A stretch of DNA of 64,000 nucleotides. Source: Trichaptum fuscoviolaceum (Eukaryota; Basidiomycota; Agaricomycetes; Hymenochaetales; Trichaptaceae). The position numbers and the translations under genes were made by a program. Positions 53,014-62,899 of this stretch are shown here, in pieces. The stretch is from NCBI GenBank assembly GCA_910574455.1, contig CAJSYZ010000003.1, positions 5,179,396 through 5,243,395 on the forward strand, written 5' to 3'. Every line of letters begins with the position of its first letter. Position 1 is the first letter of the stretch. The notes below the pieces were generated by a model, which saw only the letters and a program-made list of their open reading frames with translations, was not told where the DNA came from and ran no database searches.

Positions 53014-53835
53014 GATGATGGTGCGTTGTTTCATGGCATGAAGATTTCGAACCGAGAACGCAAATAACTTAAGTACGAGGAACAAGTCCTTCGGAGGCCG
53101 TGCTCTATCAGCGGCACGAACAAGCGAAAGATAAGTATAATCAGTTTGTTACTGAAGTCGACCAGCGAGAGACAGCGCAGACCTTCCGAACTGGCGCTCC
53201 AGACAAGCAGCAACCTGTAATCGATTCAGAGTAGCCAGACAATTAAGTTCTCTATCGGACACAATGGGTGCGGAAGCAAATCTTACAACCGCCAAGCGTC
53301 TGCTAGGGAAGCAGATCGAAGAGGCAGAAAAGCGCACTTGAGCCATCGACAACACGCGGTTGAGTGTGTTAATCTGTCAGTCCCTCTATTAACCACTGGA
53401 GGTGATTGGAAGATTCGCCGTGCTCATTGTCGTTGCAGAGAAAGGCTCGGGCAAGACGCCACTACTCCCGCAGACTCAAAACCTGCACGAGTCTGGCTAC
53501 ATAGCAATTACAATGACCATCGGGTGCAAGCAGCCGCGGCGCGTTGTTGCGATGAGTGCTACAAGCTCGTGCGGCTGAGGAAGTAGGCAATAATGTGGAC
53601 TATGAGTTGGATATTTGATTTCGAGAATTGTGAAAGTGACAAGATCGTGATTAAAATTTATTAAATACAAGAACGGACCGTATGCTTCCGAATCTTCGTG
53701 AGTCCTTGTTGGAGCCGGATATCGCGAGTTCGTGGTCACAATTATTGACGAAGCTGATGAGCAAACGTTATGTATATACATCTTCATCCGTGGCAGGGAC
53801 AAGCTCGTTCTGAGAGCGCTATATAATATCTCGAT
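53014..53835 (+). pseudogene. PRP2: Prp2/DHX16 relic, copy 3
   Basis: The plus strand follows Prp2/DHX16: DDGALFHGMKISNRERK stop, VLRRPCSIS or, in the other phase, ALYQRHEQAKDKYNQFVTEV, then FRTGAPDKQQ, KQIEEAEKRT and [19 protein letters not shown] (Walker A kept). It continues [41 protein letters not shown], and SSWSQLLTKLMS in one phase or VTIIDEADEQTL in another (motif II, DEAH changed to DEAD-E). It is the most complete of the three relics, with stops and at least three phase changes. It ends in sequence equal to that next to copy 2. Confidence 0.85.
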
Positions 53836-54096
53836 GTATTCAATTCATTCCAATATCCCCATGCTTTGCACAGTCTCTATTGCTTTCATTCTCAATCACC
53901 CTGTCAACTCTCGACGAGGGAGTAAGGGATTTGCCGGCGGAGCTCGGCCTGTGCCTAGTGGAATCTGCGCCGTGGGACAAATTAACTTATTATGTAAGCT
54001 GCAGTTTAAATTCCGATTGCGGATGTGCGTACGCACATGCAAGGGATTTTAGTCTGAAACCACCTACTGCTTGGTGATGACTCGCTTTGTCTTGCT
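53836..54096. other. Flank of the Prp2 relic
   Basis: Nothing recognisable. The last eight bases (54089-54096, GTCTTGCT) are the left target duplication of the hAT element that follows. Confidence 0.5.
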
Positions 54097-54694
54097 TAGT
54101 GTCCTCAATCGGTCAGACTGGGCCAGGGGTTGGTCAGGCCGAGGGTCAGACAAAGTAGAGTTTCCGTTGACCCCATCTGACCCGGCATGACCCGGCCTGA
54201 CCTTTGACCAAATTCAATATATAACAGATAAATTCACACAAAAATAGAAAAGTTTTGTCGTTTTAAAACAGCTGCAAAGGTTATAAAACCTTATATATGA
54301 CTTGCAGGTCCGAGAAAATTAAATCAAGGCATGGGAAATCTATTCTTTGGACCCCAGGTGGTTGTTGAGGCTATGTGTTAGTGCCGGTTTTGGCCTGCAA
54401 ACCAAGTTTCACCCGAAATATGCTTGCTTTTTGTGAAAAGTAAGTTGTTCGTTATAATTTAAAGAAAGACAGGTCATTATAATGAAAGGAATACACTACA
54501 TTAGAACTTTCTAGGGACTCAAGTAGTGACCTGGGGTCAGCCCGACCTTGACCTGACCCTCTTTGGCCCGGCCCACTGGGTCAGCAAAGGTTGGGACCAG
54601 GGCCGGAGACCTTTAACAAGATTCTGACCTTGCTGGGTTTGGGGTCACGGAAAAGGTAGCTTGACCCGACCCGACTTGACCTTTGAGGACACTA
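54097..54694. mobile_element. 598-bp non-autonomous hAT element
   Basis: The ends are inverted TAGTGTCCTCAA (left) and TTGAGGACACTA (right). They are flanked by GTCTTGCT and GTTTTGCT, an 8-bp target duplication with one mismatch, the hAT signature. Subterminal parts are crowded with GGTCA/TGACC words (TGACCCGACCCGACTTGACC near the right end and GGGCCAGGGGTTGGTCAGGC near the left), and the middle is AT-rich. No coding. Confidence 0.85.
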
Positions 54695-54859
54695 GTTTTG
54701 CTATGTGCTAATAGGTAATGACAGTACCTCCTTTAGGTAAATTTTACAAGGGTATAAAGACAAGCTAGAGGTGTACAGTGTCTGCAGTTGAACCTGCCTC
54801 CGAGAGATTGGTATAGTCATGATTTCTTTGTGTCGCTCTCGGGCGCTTAACTAGCCAAT

Positions 54860-55735
54860 AAAGACAGTTAACTCATTTCTGCGCTCCCGTACGCTCCCCT
54901 CTGCCATTGAAAATCTTGAAAAGAAAGGCTTCCTCGAGGGATGGGGCTGGCAATTTCTTGTGGGAAAAGTTGCTTTGGAGCTGGCTGAAAAGGTTTTTGC
55001 TCTAGAGCAACTTGGGTTGTCAAGGGACTGACGAGTCATGCCCCAAACCGAAGGGATACGCAGCCTTTGACGAGGATAAGCCTCGGCTCACCCACAAGGA
55101 AGGCTAAGCCGAGCGAAGGTATCCATAGGTAGTGCCACCCATGTAAATAGATATGAAGCAAAGAACTCACCTTCACCATTAAGACCTAGATGTTAATGCA
55201 AATAGAGAATGCAGAAAGCGAATGCAAATGAATGATGCGAATGCTTGAGGAGAATGCAAACGATAAGTGCTACACACTAATGCGACTGCGACTGCGACGC
55301 AAATGAAAGCGCAACGTGAATGCAACGCGAATGCGAGTGCAGAGCTGTAAGTACATGTGCGAAGCGAAGACGAATGCCAGTGCAAATGTACTACATTTCG
55401 GGTGGCACAACATGGTCCTGGACGGCAATACCGCAAATTTCGGGTGACACGAACAAGGGGCTTTGTTATAGCAGGTAGCGTCTGCTGTTTTGAAAGCGGG
55501 GAAGCATCGGCTAGGCCTTGAGCAGTAAGTCGGGTGGCGCGGATAAGGCCTCGTCCAAAGCAGGCGTTGGGAAATATTTGAGGTCTTCATCGTGCGTTGC
55601 CGCTGTCTTGAGGCTCGGAGAGTTGTGGCCGATGATCCAGAGACGCGACGGGACTTGACGTGTGACCTGCGCGTGCACCCGCTGTTCACGAGTGGTGGTA
55701 TTTCTTCGAAGTCCTTCCAACTATAATGAAATCGC
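54860..55735. repeat. Dispersed repeat, copy 2 (of 2)
   Basis: Counterpart of 3390-4215 in the same orientation. It contains a plus frame IENLEKKGFLEGWGWQFLVG, then KVALELAEKVFALEQLGLS, better preserved than in copy 1, perhaps the tail of a lost gene. A private stretch at 55195-55390 is rich in AATGC/GCGAATG words (GAATGCAAATG, CGCGAATGCGAGTGC), a degenerate minisatellite. Confidence 0.6.
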
Positions 55736-56149
55736 AAGATTGTGTCGCTTCCAAATTAGGAAGCCTGGTTGAACTTGAAGTGCTGCGAACTTATCCGTTC
55801 CTGATGTTGCGGAAGTGCGATGCACAAGTGCTGTGTCGTAGTTCGACATTGCCGTCAAAAAAAAGGAATGGAGAGTCTATGTTAATTTGGAGGCTTATAA
55901 CCAGCTAAACCGGAGTGAGTAACAATTAATAGCAATGTAGGTAAGTCAAGGTAAATGCGCACGTTCGCCATCGGTATGCGATTGCACTCTTGGCGCAGAC
56001 CCACAAAGATTTCAGCTCTGGGTCTCCTACATGAAATTCTAATTGATTGGGAAGACGGTTCAGCATGCACGCAATCTGTTTGACCGACTGTGGTAGAACT
56101 ACGTGTATCTGGGGAAACTGTTCGGAAACGTCACTGGCACGCGCCAAGT

Positions 56150-56419
56150 ACTCAAACGAGAGATGCAATGAGAGCCAGAGGAAAAGGCGTATCAGACACG
56201 TGAACACGCTAGTGCGATCTACGAGCGTTCGGCAGCGGTCCGACCTGTATCCATCAAGAGGGATCGAACGTGCCTCTCTTGTTATTGAATTCTTGCAGCC
56301 TTTGCCGGCATTCGAGCTGACCAATGATTCGTTGGTCCTCCTTGTCACGCTCGCTTAATGCCAGAATCATTGTCTTGTAGGTGCGAACATTGGGCGTAAT
56401 CTGACGAGTGAGCATCTCC
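56150..56419 (-). pseudogene. Pentatricopeptide-repeat protein relic, C-side part
   Basis: Read on the minus strand after the insertion, the sequence is MLTRQITPNVRTYKTMILAL, then SERDKEDQRIIGQLECRQRL and QEF. ITPNVRTYKTMI.AL is a classic PPR motif (helix-turn-helix RNA-binding repeat; most fungal members act on mitochondrial transcripts). Downstream the frame decays. It joins to 58929-59140 once the hAT element is removed. Confidence 0.65.
56412..56419 (+). repeat. Target-site duplication (left) of the 2.5 kb hAT-like element
   Basis: GCATCTCC here against GCATCTCA at 58929-58936: 7 of 8 bases identical. Confidence 0.75.
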
Positions 56420-56836
56420 AGGCACCTAATGGTGCATCTTCAGAAAATAGCCCATATTATGGGGTGAATGATTCACTCAGATGAATGATTCATGTGAATG
56501 AATCAAATAGTTCACTCAAAATGAATGAATTTGCATTAATGATTCAATTTATAGTTCTTGCACAGAATCATTTACTTGTATTAAGTTTTATAATATACAT
56601 CATATATACAATAGTTTAGGGAATGAATCATAGACTTGGTGAATGATTCAAACAAAAGTGAGGGAATAAACATGATGTCTACATAGTAGGATGTAACTCA
56701 GGTGCACCTGCAGATGACCCGTGAGTGCAGGTGTGACGGCAAAGTAAAGCAAAGTGTGCAAGTTCGCAGGCTCTTCGATGCGAGTGAACATATTGATTAG
56801 AAATCGCCGTGCTGCAAGTGAATGAGTAAGGGATTG

Positions 56837-57710
56837 TCAACAACATGAGTAACTGCATCCACTCACGACCATTGCACGAAAACGCTGTGCATTCCTTGTG
56901 CTCCGCAATGCTACTTCTGTCGTTGCGCAGGCGATCTTCAGACGTGGTAACATGGAGTGCTTCTTGCCTTCATCCCAATACTGAACCGTGACCACTGCCG
57001 CATTCTCCAACACCATTGATCGGTACGCGCAGAGAAGCAACCCAGACAACTGAGAAGGCCAGGTGTTTGAGAGCTTGATTTCGCGTAAGCGATCACAGAT
57101 GTGTATTGAAGTTACCCCGGCGGCCGTTGTGCATGTTGGAATAGAAAGTGATTCCAAAGACGAACCAAGTTGATGCAGGATGCGGCTGAGTAGCGCAGGC
57201 ACCGGTTCCCGTTCCAACTCCAAAGAGCGCAGTAACTGGGTAGAGTACTAAAACAGATAGTCAGTGAAGTTCATCTTTGAACGAGATTGGAAGTTCAGCC
57301 TGACCTCGGACAGACTAGGTTTGAACAGCGGTAACGATGATCAGCAGACTCCATGTTCGGACTACGGTCCTCGATAATGATGCCAAACGTTCACTCCTTT
57401 GTCGGTCCAATTGGCGAGCTTCAACGCACGAATCCGCGGTCCTGAGCGCAATAAGGGCAAGGTGCCGCTATCGAGATATGGGGCCGTCTTGCACATGCGT
57501 GCTTCGTTGACGGCGCCCGTCGTCTGTTACCCAGGTGAGTCGCAGCCATAGAGTGAGATGTTGAGCTGGAAGAGGTTGGGACATACGACGACTGCGTGTG
57601 CAAAGGAGTTGGAAGAGACGAAAGAGAGAGTGGTCAGTGGTCACTGCGTGCCACCGGCGTGTTAGTGACACGTGATCCCGTGCCACAGTCAACAGTGACC
57701 ATTCCACTGC
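56837..57710 (-). pseudogene. F-box/LRR-like fragment carried in the element
   Basis: The minus strand begins with VSLTRRWHAVTTDHSLFRLF, like the end of an F-box (SL.CR.W...T...LFR). After decayed sequence with KLANWTDKGVNVW it gives LHQLGSSLESLSIPTCTTAA, then RLREIKLSNTWPSQLSGLLL and MLPRLKIACA. The regularly spaced leucines resemble the LRR part of basidiomycete F-box proteins. No complete frame exists and the F-box start is missing. The assignment is by pattern only. Confidence 0.45.
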
Positions 57711-57959
57711 AAAGGCGCGTTCGCCATTGTTTCGTTCTGTTCTTTCTACTATGTTGGAGGACTATGATGCTCCCATCAACATCAAAGTAAGTCTCTTGTC
57801 CTCACTATCTTCGCCATCTTACTGATTCACCTTCTTCCATGTCCTCAACTCTGCCGTGGCTGCTCTGTTTCCTCGTCTCGCCTTCCTTGAGCGCCGCGTC
57901 CCCCTCGCCATCCCTCTCCTTCAGCGACTTCACGGCATCCGATGTTCCCTCCCTTTCAT

Positions 57960-58714
57960 CCGTTATGTCGCCACCGTTCCCTCCTGTGCATCTAGATGAG
58001 TACTTTTCGACATATATTCTTCTCGGGGTGTTGACGATGGACTCCGCCTTGGAACGCCGCATGCTCATACGGATCACCTGGGTGTCCCACAAGCGTAGTC
58101 GCAATGGTGCAGGGGGACGATGATAGGGTAGGGACAAGTAGGACGATTATGCGGTCTGTGGTCGGTAAGCCTACGAGCAGCTGGGAGAAGCGGATTCAAC
58201 TTGAGGCAGAGAGTGCGTCACCTTTCGCTGTTTTGATCGTCTCAACATTTCCCGCTAACTTGTTTTCTTCCCCTTCACCTATCCTTATGCACACGATTGG
58301 CCATCTCACTTTCAATGAGATGATTGCACTAGCCATCGGTGAACATGAACTACGGCAAGACGCATGCATTCTTAAACTGGGCATCGACGGAAGCGTGGGT
58401 GCGCCTCTGCCCGAAAACAACACAAATTACGCTCTGCCAGAATTCTCATATCAAAAGTTGTACCGCTTGCAAAGCATGGCCCGTACTCTGTGCGACCAGA
58501 ATGGCACATGACGGGCCGCCAGGTGCATTGGGTGCATCCGGACTTTGTGGTGAAATTGGACGACGACTCGTCTGTGATGCTTGCGAAGCTGGAGGCGCGT
58601 CTGAGAGTTGACTTGCACACGCGTACGCAGAATGCGCGTGAGGAAAATGGCTCCGCACTCGGCATCCAGACAAAAATGGTGGTAATGCAGTGTATCCTTA
58701 TTGCCATCGAGTGA
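57960..58714 (+). pseudogene. GT31-type glycosyltransferase fragment carried in the element
   Basis: The plus strand reads YILLGVLTMDSALERRMLIR, then ITWVSHKRS. In other phases it continues GKPTSSWEKRIQLEAE, MNMNYGKTHAFLNWASTEAW and finally WVHPDFVVKLDDDSSVMLAK, then LEARLRVDLHTRTQNAREE. The order ERR..IR.TW, EM..Y.D, MN.GKT..FFNW, K.DDDSF(V)ML..LE.RLR is that of fungal beta-1,3-galactosyltransferase-like (GT31) proteins, where DDD binds the metal and nucleotide sugar. Phase changes occur between the pieces and the C-terminal half is absent. Confidence 0.7.
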
Positions 58715-58928
58715 GCCGGAGATGTAGACAGGATATACTAATATGTGTTTATATTCATTAAATAGCAAATATTATAATTTATTTTGGCCGGTGAATGATT
58801 CATGATTTATTCATCTATCTTTTTATAAGGTGTAATTTATTATCAATATAATGCTGAATGATTCATGTGAGTGAATAATTCACCCGATAATATGGGCTAT
58901 ATTCAGAAGATACACCATTAGGTGTTTG

Positions 58929-59140
58929 GCATCTCATTGTACGTCTCCAGCATAACGGTAATCGGTTGTCCGGGTGCACGAGACGAGAGGAGCAAGCCGA
59001 GGGACATGTTGTATTCGCGCATAGGATGGGTGGGACGTGCGTAGGTTCATCACCTCTGCAAGAATGCATGCGGGATCATGCGTTTTCCGGGCAGCCTCGA
59101 AGCTCTCGAAGACCGTGACGTTGACGGGTCGCCAGCATTG
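58929..59140 (-). pseudogene. Pentatricopeptide-repeat protein relic, N-side part
   Basis: The minus strand reads VTVFESFEAARKTHDPACIL, AEVMNLRTSHPMREYNMSLG and LLLSSRAPGQPITVMLETYN, then EM up to the insertion point. The period and residues (TYN.SL..L......I...LE.YNEM) fit PPR repeats. The frame upstream of 59140 is lost. Confidence 0.65.
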
Positions 59141-59439
59141 TCCAGAACATCTCCAGCAGCAGGTGGTGCATGTTTACGGGGTGCTGGGGTTTGTCGCTAA
59201 GCCAGGTGCGAAGGCAGAGTTGGTAGGTACAATTGGTTGAGGTGCCGATTCGAGCGATTCAAGAGACTCAAGCCCAGACGCCGCCGATGAAACCGTTGGA
59301 GCGGGCTTGATGCAGTTGAACGAACATGAGGACAACTAGTGTTTCTGTATTTTCCTTGCGATCTGTACCGGCGAGCGAAAGACTGCTGACGGCCCCGAGA
59401 GTTGATGACAAGTGCCGGGCGCTTCAGCCGTAGTTCCTC

Positions 59440-59935
59440 CTCCTCCTCGACTTTCGTTGCATTTGCATCCTCGGACACTATTAGCATCTGCGTCAATCCT
59501 GCGTACGATCGTACTAGACTCCCTGACCCAGAAGACGACAAACCTCTTCCACGAGCACCTAGGAGAGGGCCACCACCAGTGCCCTTCATTTCCGGATTAC
59601 TCCTCTCATTGAGGTCCTTGTACATCCGCGCTTTCGTAGGTGTAAGATTTGGTTGCCCATGCGAAGGAAGAGCCAATGCCGAACGGCTTGTTTCTCCAGG
59701 CTAGCGCAGGCAGTTTAAATGATATACTCTACATCTCCGACGACGGTGATAAAGCGCCCGGTAAGAGAATGTTGAAGGACCGTCGCAAAAATCTCCGTCG
59801 TACCGAGTTCTCGCACATACAGCAATATGCGCTGTCCTCAGGGGTCCAATCTCATGCTGTAGGAAGGCGTCTTGACCATGACCACACCTTCGGGTGCTTT
59901 TTTTTACTTTATTCAAGTTAGTCATATTCAAGTTA
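59440..59935 (-). pseudogene. SEC27: Coatomer beta-prime relic, copy 3
   Basis: Minus-strand pieces in order are EGVVMVKTPSYSMRLDP (about 59900-59850), ALAWRNKPFGIGSSFAWATK, a lost blade, then GGPLLGARGRGLSSS, with the next strand (VFWVRE...VRRIDADA) in another phase near 59540-59480. This is the same section of Sec27/COPB2 as copy 1 but independently decayed, with a 60-residue deletion. Confidence 0.78.
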
Positions 59936-60774
59936 TTTACATAAGGTACCAAATAAGGCATGTACTGCTAACTTTAAGGTACCCGAGCTATGCACAGATT
60001 TCAAGGAAATACTATGAGGTGTCTCGGAAAAGAAGACACATAAAGAAGAGCAACCCAGACCTCAGCGACTGATAGGCACGTGAATGCAATTTTTTTGATT
60101 TTGAGAAGCGTAACCCTAATCCCGCTAGAACCCTCATCACCTTAAAGGGTGTTCGGGAATAGCCGCTCTTGAGTGCTGAGATTCACTGGAAAACGTACAT
60201 TGATCTGAGTGACATCTGAATGTGCGCCTTGTTTGTATTAGTGGCCACGGCTGACGTTCATGTGCTGATTTTGAAGCAAGCCCGATCTCTTGGAGCCAGG
60301 GTTGACGAGGAGAAGAAAATGATGGCGGAGAGCGATCTGAAATCGGCTCGCGAGGCATTTGAGAGGCGTAGAATGGATGATGAAGGTGAGTACATCGACA
60401 AAAGCATCTTTCTGGTCGAAGGGACGATTCCTTAGTTTCGAAGGGTGCTATTATGCGACGCAAGTAGGAGAACGAGGTGACATTCAGCTTGATGTACGGA
60501 GAGCTTAGCGGGTTGTCTTCATTGGTAAGTACAAGCTCACGGATTACTCGCTCTATGCTGCCATCTATCTTGGCCTTCATACAGAGAATATCATTGAAGT
60601 TCCGAACCGACTGTCAAAAGCACCCGTCCCGGAATCCATTGTTTCCTTCATCCGCAAACTTACATGAATTTACAAGACGTACTCCCTGTCAAGGATGTGA
60701 GGCTGACACTATTTCACAGTCCTTGTGAAGATGGAAAAAAGCGAGTGTAGGTATAATTACTCATAATCAGTATG

Positions 60775-61060
60775 CATGTCTACTGTAAACATCTGGTACA
60801 CTTGATAGTCAAATATTCTGTAAGAAACATCATATGTATCGATGTATCAAGTGCAATTTGTTCGTTTTTCGTACTTGACTGCGGTATATTCAACTGCGAT
60901 CAGTCAGTATACTGTGCACCTGCTTTAGAATTACGCAGTAGACTCTGACTCTTAACCGCTGCTGCTTAATGACCTCATGCGCAATATTTCCATCACCGCA
61001 GCCGTCCAGTTAAATACGTGGTCTATGTGATGAGTCAGTAGTTAGTTCAATCCGGAAAAC
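60775..61060 (+). repeat. Promoter-region duplication, upstream copy
   Basis: This copy matches 61225-61500 over nearly 300 bp. Shared landmarks are AAACAT.ATATGTAT, GTATCAAGTGCA.TTTG, ATCA.TCAGTATACTGTGCA, CATCACCGCAGC and CGTCCAGT.TAAATACGTGGT, then CTATGTGA. Here the TATA box has decayed to GTTAAATA and no gene follows. Confidence 0.85.
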
Positions 61061-61224
61061 ATGATAGTAGATCATTGCGCCGCAGGATGATGATGATATC
61101 CGCCGGAGCATGAGCTGTGACCCGCAGTCGGATATATTTGCTTCATGACCGTTCACAAACTTAGGAGTCTTACGGGACTAACTTATGTTATGGACAGATT
61201 GTCGGAAAAGTTATAATTAGTGCG

Positions 61225-61498
61225 TAATTCTGCTGTAAAAGTCCGGTACAATCGTTACTCAATTATTCTGTAGGAAACATGATATGTATGTATGTATCAA
61301 GTGCAGTTTGTGAGTGTTTTCGTATGTGACTGCGGCCTATTGGACTGCGATCAATCAGTATACTGTGCATTTGCTTTAAGTTACGCAGTAGTCTCTGACT
61401 CTTAGAGCCTTATGCGCAATATATCCATCACCGCAGCCCGTCCAGTATAAATACGTGGTCTATGTGAGGCCTCACTGATTAGCACTAACGCGAAGGAC
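61225..61498 (+). promoter_or_regulatory. Probable promoter of the chromo-like gene
   Basis: TATAAATA at 61446-61453 lies 46 bp before the ATG. The whole block is a duplicate of 60775-61060, which preserves it well, so selected elements may lie within it. Confidence 0.6.
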
Positions 61499-62899
61499 AT
61501 GATGAGTGATGCCTCTGCACCATCTGCCAACACATTCTTTGATCCGGATGGATCTTTACGATTTAGTCCGGCCTTGGAAATACTTGGGAATTTCGAAATT
61601 CACACAAATCAATATGATCCGACTACGATAGATATGGTCAAAGGTTAGTTTCTTCCTCAAGAAGCTTTATTTATTTGACGTTTCTGTTTTTCATTTGGTA
61701 TCTTTATATCAAATGTGCGGTTTATCACTATCGTAATACCACTAATTAGATTTACCGTCTTTCGAGAGTCCCGCACCATCTAGCGACTACGCAAAATTCT
61801 TCGTACGTCGGGAAGATGGAAGTTCATTATCGGGTGGCGGTAAGATTTTTATGCCTTAAAGTTAAAGTATGGCATTGACACATAATCTCATTCTTGACCT
61901 TAGATAATGACGTGGTTCGAGATACGCAAAAATCTATAAACCCGACCTCCACTCTACTAGATGCCAGGCTCTTTGCAAGAAGATCTCAGTCGGTAAATAC
62001 AGAATTGCGGAGTCGAGGTAGTGTACATTCCATTTCAAGGTGCATATACTGATCTCTTTGATTAATGTATTCCATACAGAATCATCTGTGCTCTCAACTA
62101 CCGCTAGCGAAGAATCTAGTAGGGAAGAATGGTTTCCAATCAAGAATGTTTCTAATGAACCCGACCTCCACTCTACTAGATGCCGGGCTCTTTGCAAGAA
62201 GATCTCAGTCGGTAAATACAGAATTGTGGAGTCGAGGTAGTGTACATTCCATTTCAAGGTGCATATACTGATCTCTTTGTTTAATGTATTCCATACAGAA
62301 TCATCTGTGCTCTCAACTACCGCTAGCGAAGAATCTAGTAAGGGTGCATGGTACCCAATCAAGAATGTTTGTCATGAAGATATGTCTGAAGACGGAATGT
62401 ATTATTTTGTCGAATGGGATAAAGATGTGGAAGGTGTGAAATGGGAAGACAATGAGAAAGGGATGTATGTCAGGAGAGAAGATCTTAGTGAGGCTGCTTT
62501 CAAGAGTTGGGAAAAAAGGAAAAAGGGGTACGAATTTCCTGTCTTTCTTTTCCTGTGTATTTCTAATCTTGTCTTCTTTCAATCACGTTCAGTTTTACTT
62601 GTGATCCAGAATCTCTTTCAGATCCAAGCAGGGCATGGGTAGTGAAGAAAATCTTGCGTTATGATAAGGAGAGTGATTGTTATGAGGTATCTTGGGACGG
62701 ACAAAACCCGGACACCGGGATGCCCTGGTCAGACAGCTGGATAAGTAGAGAAAGTTTTAAAACGCAAGGTATCATCGATGAATGGGAATCAGAACAGAAA
62801 GTCAAAAAAAGGTAAGTATTTGATTAGGTCAAGTTAAGGAGGAATATAGCTAATTCTAGGAGCAGTTACCGAAACGTTTCAAGGAACAAACGTCTGTGA
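61499..62899 (+). CDS. Chromo-like domain protein with exon-intron tandem duplication
   Basis: One splicing pattern gives an open 278-aa protein. The exons are 61499-61643, 61750-61839, 61904-62017, 62299-62527, 62593-62811 and 62860-62899. The N-terminus (MMSDASAPSANTFFDPDGSL) is Ser/Asp-rich. Two chromo-like modules follow: WYPIKNVCHEDMSEDGMYYF with VEWDKDVEGVKWEDNEKG, and WVVKKILRYDKESDCYEVSW with SDSWISRESF and IIDEWE. The order 'V..IL.....YEV.W.....W....l....I.EWE' is chromodomain-like; chromodomains bind methylated histone tails, but this role is inferred. The third intron as used here spans a duplicated 219-bp unit. Using the duplicate's internal splice sites instead shifts the frame and stops the protein. 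The tail KKRSSYRNVSRNKRL is basic. Confidence 0.68.
61938..62375 (+). repeat. 219-bp tandem duplication inside the chromo-like gene
   Basis: Unit 1 (about 61938-62156) and unit 2 (62157-62375) are near-identical. Each holds the end of an exon (ending CGGAGTCGAG or TGGAGTCGAG), a 62-nt intron (GTAGTG...CATACAG) and the start of the next exon. Four or five substitutions are scattered through them; the last 30 bases of each unit diverge more. Confidence 0.92.

Larger units (their letters stand above)
56420..58928. mobile_element. 2.5 kb hAT-like TIR element carrying host gene fragments, inside a PPR gene
   Basis: The inverted ends share CACCTAATGGTG.ATCTTC and ATAGCCCATATTAT, then GGGTGAAT.ATTCACTCA.ATGAAT, about 75 bp on each side (left 56420-56500, right 58928-58850). 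The 8-bp flanks GCATCTCC/GCATCTCA differ at one base. Subterminal TGAATGATTCA palindromes fill 56460-56660 and 58790-58880. No transposase is seen. The cargo is an F-box/LRR-like fragment (minus) and a GT31-type glycosyltransferase fragment (plus). Deleting the element with one target copy gives the uninterrupted PPR frame TYNEMLTRQITPNVRTY on the minus strand, which shows directly that it inserted into coding sequence. Confidence 0.85.
59936..61498. other. Upstream region of the chromo-like gene
   Basis: A plus frame at 60220-60435 (ILKQARSLGARVDEEKKMMA, SDLKSAREAFERRR) looks like a short helical fragment of unknown parent. The rest is non-coding and includes the duplicated promoter blocks 60775-61060 and 61225-61500. 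Confidence 0.4.

Noticed and set aside
56047..56358. Plus-strand frame of 103 codons over the PPR relic
   Set aside because: Antisense to the recognisable PPR sequence; no motifs of its own.
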